Assembly: GCF_002813445.1 (NCBI RefSeq)
Contig: NZ_PHHD01000001.1
Span: 744,001 to 808,000 of the forward strand
DNA from: Pseudomonas tolaasii NCPPB 2192
GTDB taxonomy: Bacteria; Pseudomonadota; Gammaproteobacteria; Pseudomonadales; Pseudomonadaceae
Length of the DNA stretch: 64,000 nucleotides
Reading direction: 5' to 3'
The translations under genes were made by a program, and so were the position numbers. Shown here piece after piece: positions 34,310 through 42,892 of this stretch. The notes beneath the pieces were generated by a model, which had not been told where the DNA came from, did not search any database, and worked only from the letters and a program-made list of their open reading frames with translations. Within the stretch, counting starts at the first letter, position 1; each line of letters opens with the position of its first letter.

Positions 34310-34702
34310 TTAGAACACAGTGCAAAGAACTTCGCCGCCGACACCGGCAGCGCGCGCAGCACGATCCGTCATCACACCTTTGTTGGTGGAGACGATAGAC
34401 ACGCCCAGACCGCCACGAACTTTCGGCAGATCTTCAGCGGACTTGTACTGACGCAGGCCTGGACGGCTAACGCGCTTCACTTCCTCGATGACCGAACGGC
34501 CTTCGAAGTACTTCAGCTCGATGGACAGCAGTGCTTTTACATCGCTGCTGATCTGATAACCCGCAATGTAGCCTTCGTCTTTCAGGACTTTGGCAACAGC
34601 TACCTTCAACTTGGAAGATGGCATGCTTACGACGGACTTTTCAGCCATCTGGGCATTACGGATACGAGTTAGCATGTCCGCTAACGGGTCCTGCATACTC
34701 AT
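34310..34702 (-). CDS. rpsH: 30S ribosomal protein S8
   Basis: A 130-residue S8, a central-domain 16S binder and, in E. coli, the translational repressor of the spc operon. It starts MSMQDPLADMLTRIRNAQ and ends GLGVSIVSTNKGVMTDRAAR then VGGEVLCTVF. Unusually for this cluster, it follows rpsN after a gap of 208 bases that contains two hairpins. TAGGAG lies close before the start ATG. Confidence 0.98.
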   Translation of the reverse strand: MSMQDPLADMLTRIRNAQMAEKSVVSMPSSKLKVAVAKVLKDEGYIAGYQISSDVKALLSIELKYFEGRSVIEEVKRVSRPGLRQYKSAEDLPKVRGGLGVSIVSTNKGVMTDRAARAAGVGGEVLCTVF

Positions 34703-34781
34703 GGGCTAGACGCTCCTAATACAAAAAAATTAGCCTTGCGGCTACATATGTCGCCGAAAATCTCCGGGCATAGAAAACACG

Positions 34782-34847
34782 GGCTCAGGCGAGCCGGGTA
34801 TTCTAGACACACTCCGGAAATGAAACAAGCCCCAAAAGGGGCTTGTT
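34782..34847 (-). terminator. Hairpins between rpsN and rpsH (attenuator candidate)
   Basis: At 34824-34847 a perfect 10-bp stem AACAAGCCCC / GGGGCTTGTT encloses a 4-base loop, and on the minus strand is followed by TCATTTCC, partly U-rich. A smaller stem GGCTC / GAGCC lies downstream at 34782-34795. They sit in the only long gap inside the spc cluster, so they may reduce or regulate expression of rpsH onward. Confidence 0.55.
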
Positions 34848-34910
34848 CCAGATTCAAGGTCACCGGTGGTCGCTATCTTGCGACGCCAACCACCCGGACT
34901 CTGAAAGTAC

Positions 34911-35216
34911 TTACCAGCTGGCTTTAACCAGACCTGGTACGTCACCACGCATTGCCGCTTCACGCAGTTTGTTACGGCCGAGGCCGAACTTGCGGTAAAC
35001 GCCGTGTGGACGACCGGTCAGGCGGCAGCGGTTACGCATGCGCGAAGCGCTTGCGTCACGTGGCTGCTTCTGCAGGGCAACTGTCGCTTCCCAACGTGCT
35101 TCTGGACTTGCGTTCAGATCAACGATGATTGCTTTCAGTGCTGCACGCTTCTTGGCGTACTTGGCAACCGTGAGCTGACGCTTCAGCTCGCGGTTTTTCA
35201 TGCTCATCTTGGCCAT
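34911..35216 (-). CDS. rpsN: 30S ribosomal protein S14 (zinc-free form)
   Basis: A 101-residue S14 of the long, zinc-independent form: the ending CRLTGRPHGVYRKFGLGRNK lacks the CxxC pairs of the short zinc-binding form. The start at 35216 gives MAKMSMKNRELKRQ; upstream in-frame codons are not family-like. It is 13 bases after rplE and is followed by an unusual 208-base gap. Confidence 0.97.
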   Translation of the reverse strand: MAKMSMKNRELKRQLTVAKYAKKRAALKAIIVDLNASPEARWEATVALQKQPRDASASRMRNRCRLTGRPHGVYRKFGLGRNKLREAAMRGDVPGLVKASW

Positions 35217-35229
35217 GGTCCTACTCCAA

Positions 35230-35769
35230 TCAGTTGCGGAACGGGAATTTGAAAGCACGCAACAGGGCGCGACCTTCATCATCGTTCTTGGCAGTGGTGG
35301 TCAGGGTGATGTCCAGACCGCGGAGAGCATCGATCTTGTCGTAGTCGATTTCCGGGAAGATGATCTGCTCTTTCACGCCCATGCTGTAGTTGCCACGACC
35401 ATCGAAGGACTTGGCATTCAGGCCGCGGAAGTCGCGAACCCGAGGCAGGGAGATCGACAGCAGACGATCCAGGAATTCGTACATACGCTCACGGCGCAGG
35501 GTCACTTTGACGCCGATCGGCCAACCTTCACGGACTTTAAAGCCAGCGATGGATTTCCGAGCGTAGGTCACAACGACTTTCTGGCCGGTGATCTTTTCCA
35601 GGTCAGCAACAGCGTGCTCGATGACTTTTTTGTCGCCGATCGCTTCGCCCAGACCCATGTTCAGGGTGATTTTGGTGACGCGCGGAACTTCCATCACGTT
35701 CCCGAGCTTAAGTTCTTCCTTAAGCTTGGGGGCGATTTCCTTCCGGTAAATCTCTTGTAGTCGTGCCAT
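35230..35769 (-). CDS. rplE: 50S ribosomal protein L5
   Basis: A 179-residue L5 that binds 5S rRNA and contacts the P-site tRNA. It starts MARLQEIYRKEIAPKLKEEL; VVTYARKSIAGFKVREGWPI and RVRDFRGLNAKSFDGRGNY are conserved landmarks. It lies 22 bases after rplX. Confidence 0.98.
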   Translation of the reverse strand: MARLQEIYRKEIAPKLKEELKLGNVMEVPRVTKITLNMGLGEAIGDKKVIEHAVADLEKITGQKVVVTYARKSIAGFKVREGWPIGVKVTLRRERMYEFLDRLLSISLPRVRDFRGLNAKSFDGRGNYSMGVKEQIIFPEIDYDKIDALRGLDITLTTTAKNDDEGRALLRAFKFPFRN

Positions 35770-35791
35770 GGTCTTATCTACCTAGCAGTGT

Positions 35792-36106
35792 TCAAGCATC
35801 AACCGCTTTTTGGGTCGACTTGAAGACACGAATTTTCTTACCGTCTTCTACTTTGAAACCAACGCGGTCAGCCTTGTTGGTTTCGCCGTTGAAGATGGCG
35901 ACGTTAGAAGCGTGCAGTGGCGCTTCTTTCTCGACGATACCGCCCTGTACGCCCGACATCGGGTTAGGCTTGGTATGACGCTTGACCAGGTTCAAACCAC
36001 CAACGACCAGACGGTCGTCAGCGAGAACCTTCAGCACCTTACCGCGCTTACCTTTGTCTTTGCCGGCGATCACGATGATCTCGTCGTCACGACGAATCTT
36101 TTGCAT
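35792..36106 (-). CDS. rplX: 50S ribosomal protein L24
   Basis: A 104-residue L24, one of the two assembly initiators of the 50S. It has the KOW motif near the N-terminus (DEIIVIAGKDKGKRGKVLKV) and VKRHTKPNPMSGVQGGIVEK in the centre. It follows rplN by 11 bases and is the second gene of the spc order. Confidence 0.98.
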   Translation of the reverse strand: MQKIRRDDEIIVIAGKDKGKRGKVLKVLADDRLVVGGLNLVKRHTKPNPMSGVQGGIVEKEAPLHASNVAIFNGETNKADRVGFKVEDGKKIRVFKSTQKAVDA

Positions 36107-36117
36107 GTCGGATCTCC

Positions 36118-36486
36118 TTACAGCACTTCTGGGGCGAGCGAGACGATCTTCATGAACTTCTCAGTACGAAGTTCACGGGTCACTGGCCCAAAGATACGGG
36201 TGCCGATCGGCTCTTGCTTGTTGTTCAGAAGAACAGCAGCGTTGCCATCAAAGCGGATAATGGAGCCATCAGCACGACGTACGCCGTGACGAGTGCGGAC
36301 TACAACAGCAGTCATCACTTGGCCTTTTTTCACTTTACCGCGAGGAATTGCTTCCTTGACGGTAACCTTGATGATGTCACCGATACCAGCGTAACGACGA
36401 TGGGAGCCACCCAGCACCTTGATGCACATAACACGGCGAGCGCCGCTGTTATCGGCCACATCGAGCATGGATTGAGTCTGAATCAT
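36118..36486 (-). CDS. rplN: 50S ribosomal protein L14
   Basis: A 122-residue L14, a beta-barrel protein at the subunit interface (bridges B5/B8). It begins MIQTQSMLDVADNSGARRVM, and KVKKGQVMTAVVVRTRHGVRR is conserved. In E. coli a promoter precedes rplN (start of spc); here only 23 bases separate it from rpsQ, so S10 and spc genes probably form one long transcript. Confidence 0.98.
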   Translation of the reverse strand: MIQTQSMLDVADNSGARRVMCIKVLGGSHRRYAGIGDIIKVTVKEAIPRGKVKKGQVMTAVVVRTRHGVRRADGSIIRFDGNAAVLLNNKQEPIGTRIFGPVTRELRTEKFMKIVSLAPEVL

Positions 36487-36509
36487 ATAATTTCTCCGAC
36501 CCCTAGTCC

Positions 36510-36776
36510 TTAGACTTCCACAGCGCGTTCGAGAACATCAACCAGTGCCCAAGACTTGGTCTTGGCCAGCGGACGAGTTTCACGAATAGTGACTTTGTCG
36601 CCGATGTGGCACTGATTGGTTTCGTCGTGCGCGTGCAGCTTAGTCGAACGCTTAACATATTTACCGTAGATCGGGTGCTTAACGCGACGCTCGATCAGAA
36701 CGGTGATGGTTTTGTCCATCTTGTCGCTGACAACACGGCCAGTCAGCGTACGGACAGTCTTTTCGGCTTCAGCCAT
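36510..36776 (-). CDS. rpsQ: 30S ribosomal protein S17
   Basis: An 88-residue S17, a primary 16S binder with an OB-fold: TGRVVSDKMDKTITVLIERR and HDETNQCHIGDKVTIRETRP are its landmarks. The ATG at 36776 is chosen (MAEAEKTVRTLTG) with AGGTAAG before it; a GTG two codons upstream would overlap the rpmC stop. Confidence 0.97.
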   Translation of the reverse strand: MAEAEKTVRTLTGRVVSDKMDKTITVLIERRVKHPIYGKYVKRSTKLHAHDETNQCHIGDKVTIRETRPLAKTKSWALVDVLERAVEV

Positions 36777-36778
36777 GA

Positions 36779-36970
36779 TCACTTACCTGCCTGCTGGTTG
36801 AGCACAGTCTTCACGCGAGCGATGTCACGCTTAACTTGCGAGAGCAGATGAGACTGCCCCAACTGGCCAGTTGCTTTCTGCATGCGCAGATTGAACTGGT
36901 CGCGCAGCAGGCCGAGCAGTTGCTCGTTCAGCTGCTGTGCGGATTTTTCACGAAGTTCATTCGCTTTCAT
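36779..36970 (-). CDS. rpmC: 50S ribosomal protein L29
   Basis: A 63-residue L29, two helices at the tunnel exit near the trigger-factor and SRP docking site: [19 protein letters not shown] and [20 protein letters not shown]. The ATG shares one base with the rplP stop (TGATG), so it is translationally coupled; a GTG one codon upstream is also in frame. Confidence 0.97.
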
Positions 36971-37383
36971 CACATCACCGTCCGTTTAACAAAGGAGGTG
37001 GCGAGCGGCAGCTTTGCAGCAGCCAGGGCGAAAGCCTCACGCGCCAGCTCTTCAGAAACACCCTCGATTTCATACAGGACTTTGCCTGGCTGAATCTGGG
37101 CTACCCAGTATTCCACGTTACCCTTACCTTTACCCATCCGAACCTCGAGAGGCTTTTTGGAGATCGGCTTGTCCGGGAATACACGGATCCAGATCTTGCC
37201 GCCACGTTTTACGTGACGGGTCAGAGCACGACGCGCTGACTCGATCTGACGAGCGGTGAGACGACCACGAGCTACAGACTTCAGCGCGAACTCGCCGAAG
37301 CTGACTTTGCTACCGCGCTGAGCCAGACCACGGTTGTGGCCTGTCATCTGCTTGCGGAACTTCGTACGCTTAGGTTGCAACAT
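36970..37383 (-). CDS. rplP: 50S ribosomal protein L16
   Basis: A 137-residue L16, which organises the A-site tRNA region of the 50S. The family signature [20 protein letters not shown] is at the start, and [20 protein letters not shown] sequence (here [20 protein letters not shown]) in the centre. The conserved Arg near residue 81, hydroxylated by RoxA in some bacteria, falls in this last motif. Confidence 0.98.
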
Positions 37384-37395
37384 TTGGCGTACCCC

Positions 37396-38082
37396 TTACT
37401 TAGCAGCTTTTTTACGAGGCGCTGGTGCTTGTGGTTTCAGTTCTTCTTGGCGACCACCAATTACTTCGCCTTTGAAGATCCAAACCTTTACACCGATCAC
37501 ACCGTAAGTGGTGTGAGCTTCGTAGTTGGCATAGTCGATGTCGGCACGCAGGGTGTGCAGTGGCACACGACCTTCGCGATACCATTCAGTACGTGCGATT
37601 TCAGCACCGCCGAGACGACCGCTCACTTGGATTTTGATGCCTTTGGCACCAATGCGCATGGCGTTCTGTACAGCGCGCTTCATAGCGCGACGGAACATTA
37701 CGCGACGCTCCAGCTGCTGAGCTACGCTCTGCGCAACCAGCATACCGTCGAGCTCCGGCTTGCGGATCTCTTCGATATTGATGTGCACAGGCACACCCAT
37801 TTGCTTGGTCAGGTCCTGACGCAGTTTCTCAACATCTTCACCCTTCTTCCCGATAACGATACCTGGACGAGCGGTGTGGATGGTGATACGTGCAGTTTGG
37901 GCCGGACGATGGATATCGATACGGCTTACGGACGCGCTTTTTAGTTTGTCTTGGAGATACTCACGCACCTTCAGATCAGCGAACAAATAGTCCGCATAAG
38001 TCCGACCGTCTGCGTACCAGACGGAGGTGTGCTCCTTGACGATTCCCAGGCGAATGCCAATGGGATGTACTTTCTGACCCAT
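37396..38082 (-). CDS. rpsC: 30S ribosomal protein S3
   Basis: A 228-residue S3 at the mRNA entry tunnel, helping the helicase activity. It begins [20 protein letters not shown], carries a KH domain ([20 protein letters not shown]) and a C-terminal S3 domain ([20 protein letters not shown]). The ATG at 38082 gives the family start; upstream in-frame codons are inside rplV. Confidence 0.98.
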
Positions 38083-38095
38083 CTCTTCGACTCCG

Positions 38096-38428
38096 TTACT
38101 TGTCAGCAACCTTGACAGTGATATGGCAAGACCGCTTGACGATGCGATCAGCACGGCCCTTGGCTCGTGGCATGATGCGCTTCAGCGAACGCCCTTCGTT
38201 GACGAAAACGGTGCTGACCTTCAGGTCATCAACGTCTGCGCCTTCGTTATGCTCGGCGTTGGCTACGGCCGACTCCAGCACTTTCTTCATGATCTCGGCG
38301 GCTTTCTTACTGCTGAAAGCCAACAGGTTGAGCGCTTCGCCCACCTTCTTCCCGCGGATCTGGTCGGCGACCAAGCGGGCTTTCTGGGCGGAGATTCGAG
38401 CGCCCGACAACTTAGCGGCTACTTCCAT
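38096..38428 (-). CDS. rplV: 50S ribosomal protein L22
   Basis: A 110-residue L22 whose beta-hairpin lines the exit tunnel and can be altered in macrolide resistance. It starts [20 protein letters not shown]; the hairpin region [20 protein letters not shown] appears wild type, without the short deletions or insertions known from resistant strains. Confidence 0.98.
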
Positions 38429-38439
38429 TTCCTTACCCC

Positions 38440-38715
38440 TTAACGCTTGGCTTTCTTGTCTGCCACGTGCCCACGATAAGTGCGGGTACCGGCAAACTCG
38501 CCCAGTTTGTGGCCGACCATGTCTTCGTTAACGAGAACGGGGACGTGTTGACGACCGTTGTGTACTGCGATGGTCAGACCGACCATTTGTGGCAGGATCA
38601 TCGAACGACGCGACCAGGTCTTAACTGGTTTGCGATCGTTCTTTTCCGCCGCCACTTCGATCTTCTTCAGTAGGTGAAGATCAATAAAAGGACCTTTTTT
38701 CAGAGAACGTGGCAC
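38440..38715 (-). CDS. rpsS: 30S ribosomal protein S19
   Basis: A 91-residue S19 in the head of the 30S, partner of S13. It starts with GTG ([20 protein letters not shown]) and contains [20 protein letters not shown] and [15 protein letters not shown]. It lies 16 bases after rplB. Confidence 0.98.
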
Positions 38716-38731
38716 TGTCGTATCCCTCTAT

Positions 38732-39556
38732 TTACTTGCGACGACGGACGATCATTTTGTCGGTACGCTTATTACCACGAGTCTTCGCGCCCTTAGTCGG
38801 GAAGCCCCATGGCGATACCGGATGACGACCACCAGAGGTACGACCTTCACCACCACCGTGTGGGTGGTCAACCGGGTTCATGGCAACACCACGAACGGTT
38901 GGGCGAACGCCACGCCAGCGTTTGGCACCAGCTTTACCCAGCGAACGCAGGCTGTGCTCGGAGTTCGAGACTTCGCCCAGGGTCGCGCGGCATTCAGCCA
39001 GCACTTTACGCATCTCACCAGAACGCAGACGCAGGGTCACGTAGACACCTTCACGAGCGATCAGCTGAGCCGAAGCACCAGCGGAACGAGCGATCTGTGC
39101 GCCTTTACCTGGCTTCAATTCGATGCCGTGTACGGTGCTACCAACTGGAATGTTACGCAGTTGCAGAGCGTTGCCCGGCTTGATCGGCGCCAGAGCACCT
39201 GCGATCAGCTGGTCGCCAGCGCTCACGCCTTTAGGGGCGATGATGTAGCGACGCTCGCCATCTGCGTACAGCAGCAGAGCGATGTGAGCAGTACGGTTTG
39301 GATCGTATTCGATACGCTCGACAGTGGCAGCGATGCCATCTTTGTCGTTGCGACGGAAGTCGACCAGACGATAATGCTGCTTATGGCCACCACCGATGTG
39401 ACGAGTGGTAATACGACCATTGTTGTTACGACCACCAGACTTCGATTTTTTCTCGAGCAGCGGTGCGTGAGGAGCGCCTTTATGCAGCTCCTGGTTGACC
39501 ACCTTGACCACAAAACGGCGGCCAGGGGAAGTCGGTTTGCATTTAACGATTGCCAT
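38732..39556 (-). CDS. rplB: 50S ribosomal protein L2
   Basis: A 274-residue L2, one of the largest and most conserved 50S proteins, needed for subunit joining and peptidyl transfer. The C-terminal [20 protein letters not shown] contains the key His near residue 230. The N-terminus [20 protein letters not shown] is typical. It lies 14 bases after rplW. Confidence 0.98.
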
Positions 39557-39570
39557 GATGCACCCCTTCC

Positions 39571-39870
39571 TTACTCAGCACTGCTGCTGAAATCGAGATC
39601 TTGGCCTGGCTGAAGGGAGATAACTGCCTTCTTCCAGTCATTACGCTTGCCCAGACCGCGAGCAGTGCGCTTGCTCTTACCCAGAACATTCAGGGTAGTA
39701 ACACGCTCAACTTTCACGCTGAACAGGCTTTCGACGGCCTTCTTGATTTCCAGCTTGGTTGCGTCAGTTGCAACCTTGAAAACGAACTGGCCTTTCTTGT
39801 CAGCCAGAACCGTAGCCTTTTCGGAAACGTGCGGGCCAAGCAGAACTTTAAATACGCGTTCCTGGTTCAT
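39571..39870 (-). CDS. rplW: 50S ribosomal protein L23
   Basis: A 99-residue L23 at the tunnel exit, the docking site of trigger factor and SRP. It starts [20 protein letters not shown], with the exit-site region [20 protein letters not shown] and the loop [19 protein letters not shown]. Its start overlaps the rplD stop by 4 bases (ATGA). Confidence 0.98.
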
Positions 39871-40469
39871 CCCAGCAGCTCCTCGAATTTCTTCACGGCC
39901 GACACGGTGATCAACACCTTGTCGTATGCGATCAGACTAACTGGATCGGAACCTTGCACGTCACGTACATCAACGTGTGGCAGGTTGCGAGCAGCCAGGT
40001 ACAGGTTCTGATCAACAGCTTCCGACACGATCAAAACGTCGGTCAGGCTCATGTTGTTCAGTTTGCCCAGCAGGTCTTTGGTTTTCGGGCTTTCAACAGC
40101 GAAGTCCTGAACCACGACCAGACGGTCGGTACGCACGAGTTCAGCAAGGATGGAGCGCAGGGCTGCGCGGTACATCTTCTTGTTGAGCTTCTGCGAGTGA
40201 TCCTGAGGACGAGCTGCGAAAGTGGTACCGCCGCCGCGCCAGATTGGGCTACGGATAGTACCAGCACGAGCACGGCCAGTACCTTTCTGACGCCAAGGGC
40301 GCTTACCGCCACCACGTACGTCGGAACGGGTCTTTTGCTGCTTGCTACCTTGACGGCCGCCGGCCATGTAGGCCACGACTGCTTGGTGAACCAGCGTCTC
40401 GTTGAACTCGCCGCCAAACGTCAGTTCGGAAACTTCGATCGCTTGAGCGTCATTTACGTTTAATTGCAT
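39867..40469 (-). CDS. rplD: 50S ribosomal protein L4
   Basis: A 200-residue L4 with a long loop reaching the exit tunnel ([20 protein letters not shown] then [14 protein letters not shown]). In E. coli L4 also represses the S10 operon through a long leader; the leader here is much shorter. It lies 12 bases after rplC and overlaps rplW by 4. Confidence 0.98.
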
Positions 40470-40481
40470 GTCAGCTTCCCC

Positions 40482-41117
40482 TTAACCGCGAGCCTTGGCC
40501 GCTGGACGTACAACCAGGTTGCCGCCAGTAGCGCCAGGAACAGCACCCTTGACCAACAACAGATTGCGTTCAGCGTCGACGCGCACTACTTCGAGGGACT
40601 GCACGGTCACGCGCTCAGCGCCCATATGACCGGACATTTTCTTGCCCTTGAATACACGACCAGGAGTCTGGCACTGGCCAATAGAGCCCGGGACGCGGTG
40701 GGAAACGGAGTTACCGTGAGTGTTGTCTTGGCCACGGAAATTCCAACGCTTGATCGTACCCTGGAAGCCTTTACCTTTGGACTGACCGGTTACATCAACC
40801 AGTTGACCAGCAGCGAAGATTTCAGCGTTGATCAGATCGCCAGCCTGGTAGTCGCCGTCTTCAAGACGGAACTCCATAACGGTGCGACCAGCTGCAACGT
40901 TTGCTTTAGCGAAGTGACCTGCTTGAGCAGCAGTCACGCGCGAAGCACGACGCTCGCCGACAGTGACTTGCACTGCACGATAGCCATCGGTTTCTTCAGT
41001 TTTGAACTGGGTGACGCGATTCGGCTCGATCTCAATGACCGTGACCGGAATGGAGACACCTTCTTCGGTGAAAATACGGGTCATACCGCATTTACGACCG
41101 ACTACACCAATAGTCAT
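40482..41117 (-). CDS. rplC: 50S ribosomal protein L3
   Basis: A 211-residue L3 that reaches the peptidyl-transferase centre. It starts MTIGVVGRKCGMTRIFTEEG; the central GFQGTIKRWNFRGQDNTHGN region carries the Gln that is methylated by PrmB in other bacteria. The ATG at 41117 is preferred over an in-frame upstream start. It follows rpsJ by 81 bases, the widest early gap of the operon. Confidence 0.98.
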   Translation of the reverse strand: MTIGVVGRKCGMTRIFTEEGVSIPVTVIEIEPNRVTQFKTEETDGYRAVQVTVGERRASRVTAAQAGHFAKANVAAGRTVMEFRLEDGDYQAGDLINAEIFAAGQLVDVTGQSKGKGFQGTIKRWNFRGQDNTHGNSVSHRVPGSIGQCQTPGRVFKGKKMSGHMGAERVTVQSLEVVRVDAERNLLLVKGAVPGATGGNLVVRPAAKARG

Positions 41118-41198
41118 GTTGTAAACCTCATGAGTGTACGGGGCTTTCACCCGCTATGGCCGCCCATTTCAGAGCGTTACACGACTAAGACCCGAGTC

Positions 41199-41510
41199 TT
41201 AGCCGAGGCTGATCTGTACTTCCACACCGGCCGCCAGATCGAGCTTCATAAGTGCATCAACGGTTTTATCCGTTGGCTGGACGATGTCCAGTACGCGCTT
41301 ATGAGTACGGATCTCGTACTGGTCACGCGCGTCTTTGTTGACGTGCGGGGAGACCAGAACGGTGAACCGCTCTTTACGGGTAGGCAGTGGAATTGGACCA
41401 CGCACTTGAGCACCAGTACGTTTCGCGGTTTCCACGATTTCCTGGGTGGATTGGTCGATCAGGCGATGGTCAAAAGCCTTCAACCTGATACGGATTTGCT
41501 GATTTTGCAT
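41199..41510 (-). CDS. rpsJ: 30S ribosomal protein S10 (NusE)
   Basis: A 103-residue S10, both a 30S head protein and the NusE component of antitermination complexes with NusB and NusG. It starts [20 protein letters not shown]; the tRNA-facing loop [20 protein letters not shown] is typical. It is the first gene of the S10 cluster, with its own promoter about 60-90 bases upstream and a tuf terminator in front of that. Confidence 0.98.
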
Positions 41511-41550
41511 TGGATTTCAGACTCCGGCTGCTATTCCCACCGGGCGCAAT

Positions 41551-41567
41551 GCGCCCGTTAAAAGGAG
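41551..41567 (-). ncRNA. Leader hairpin at the 5' end of the S10 operon mRNA
   Basis: CGGGCGC-AAT-GCGCCCG (7-bp perfect stem, 3-base loop) begins at the predicted transcription start of rpsJ. The whole leader is only about 56 bases, far shorter than the E. coli S10 leader on which L4 acts. Confidence 0.5.
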
Positions 41568-41572
41568 GCGCA

Positions 41573-41601
41573 ATTCTATAGACGCCCCAGATAGGTGTCA
41601 A
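41573..41601 (-). promoter_or_regulatory. Promoter of the S10 operon
   Basis: On the minus strand: consensus -35 TTGACA extended as GTTGACA (41601-41596 core), 17-base spacer, -10 TAGAAT (41578-41573). Predicted start near 41566. It lies just after the tuf terminator. Confidence 0.8.
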
Positions 41602-41604
41602 CCC

Positions 41605-41634
41605 AATAAAAAAGCCCCCGCTGAGCGGGGGCTT
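41605..41634 (-). terminator. Terminator of tuf (rpsL-rpsG-fusA-tuf operon)
   Basis: Perfect stem AAGCCCCCGC / GCGGGGGCTT with a 3-base loop, followed on the minus strand by TTTTTTATT, 35 bases after the tuf stop. It separates the str operon from the S10 cluster. Confidence 0.93.
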
Positions 41635-41668
41635 CTTCAAAACATCGAAGCTATCTCAGAAGAGATAA

Positions 41669-42862
41669 TTACTCGATGATTTTAGCTACAACACCAGCAC
41701 CAACGGTACGGCCGCCTTCACGGATAGCGAAGCGCAGACCGTCTTCCATTGCGATGGTTTTGATCAGGGTAACAGTCATTTGAATGTTATCGCCTGGCAT
41801 TACCATTTCAACGCCTTCTGGCAGTTCGCAGTTACCGGTCACGTCAGTAGTACGGAAGTAGAACTGTGGACGGTAGCCTTTGAAGAACGGAGTGTGACGA
41901 CCGCCTTCTTCTTTGCTCAGAACGTAAACTTCTGCGGTGAACTTGGTGTGCGGCTTAACCGAACCTGGCTTAACCAGAACCTGGCCACGCTCAACGTCGT
42001 CACGCTTGGTACCACGCAGCAGAACGCCGCAGTTCTCGCCAGCACGACCTTCGTCGAGCAGTTTGCGGAACATTTCAACACCGGTGCAGGTGGTGACGGT
42101 GGTGTCACGCAGACCAACGATTTCCAGCGGATCTTGAACGCGAACGATACCGCGCTCGATACGACCAGTTACAACAGTACCGCGACCGGAGATCGAGAAT
42201 ACGTCTTCGATTGGCATCAGGAACGGCTTGTCGGTCAGACGAACTGGCTCTGGGATGTAGCTGTCCAGAGTTTCAACCAGTTTACGAACGGCAGTGGTGC
42301 CCATTTCGTTTTCGTCGTTACCTTCCAGAGCCATACGAGCAGAACCGATGATGATCGGAGTGTCGTCACCTGGGAAGTCGTAAGTGCTCAGCAGATCGCG
42401 CACTTCCATCTCAACCAGTTCCAGCAGCTCAGCGTCGTCTACCAGGTCAGCCTTGTTCAGGAAAACCACGATGTACGGAACGCCTACCTGACGGGACAGC
42501 AGGATGTGCTCACGGGTTTGTGGCATCGGACCATCAGCGGCCGAGCAAACCAGGATCGCGCCGTCCATCTGGGCAGCACCAGTGATCATGTTCTTCACGT
42601 AGTCAGCGTGACCTGGGCAGTCAACGTGAGCGTAGTGACGAATAGTCGAATTGTACTCAACGTGAGCGGTGTTGATGGTGATACCACGAGCTTTTTCTTC
42701 TGGTGCGCTGTCGATCTTGTCGAAGTCAACACGAGCCGAACCGAAAACTTCGGAGCAGACGCGAGTCAGAGCAGCGGTCAGAGTGGTTTTACCGTGGTCA
42801 ACGTGGCCGATGGTGCCAACGTTTACGTGCGGTAGGGAACGATCAAATTTTTCTTTAGCCAC
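41669..42862 (-). CDS. tuf: Elongation factor Tu
   Basis: A 397-residue EF-Tu that carries aminoacyl-tRNA to the ribosome. GTPase motifs are GHVDHGKTTL (about 19-28), DCPGHADYVK and NKADL; domains 2 and 3 follow. The start codon is GTG at 42862 (read as Met-AKEKFDRSLPHVNV). It is the last gene of the str operon, 30 bases after fusA, with a strong terminator. It is the only tuf in the window, although tufB would be expected near the tRNA genes at 58.2-58.4 kb. Confidence 0.98.
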   Translation of the reverse strand: MAKEKFDRSLPHVNVGTIGHVDHGKTTLTAALTRVCSEVFGSARVDFDKIDSAPEEKARGITINTAHVEYNSTIRHYAHVDCPGHADYVKNMITGAAQMDGAILVCSAADGPMPQTREHILLSRQVGVPYIVVFLNKADLVDDAELLELVEMEVRDLLSTYDFPGDDTPIIIGSARMALEGNDENEMGTTAVRKLVETLDSYIPEPVRLTDKPFLMPIEDVFSISGRGTVVTGRIERGIVRVQDPLEIVGLRDTTVTTCTGVEMFRKLLDEGRAGENCGVLLRGTKRDDVERGQVLVKPGSVKPHTKFTAEVYVLSKEEGGRHTPFFKGYRPQFYFRTTDVTGNCELPEGVEMVMPGDNIQMTVTLIKTIAMEDGLRFAIREGGRTVGAGVVAKIIE

Positions 42863-42892
42863 GACAATTAACTCCTTGCCTAAAGGACTGAA

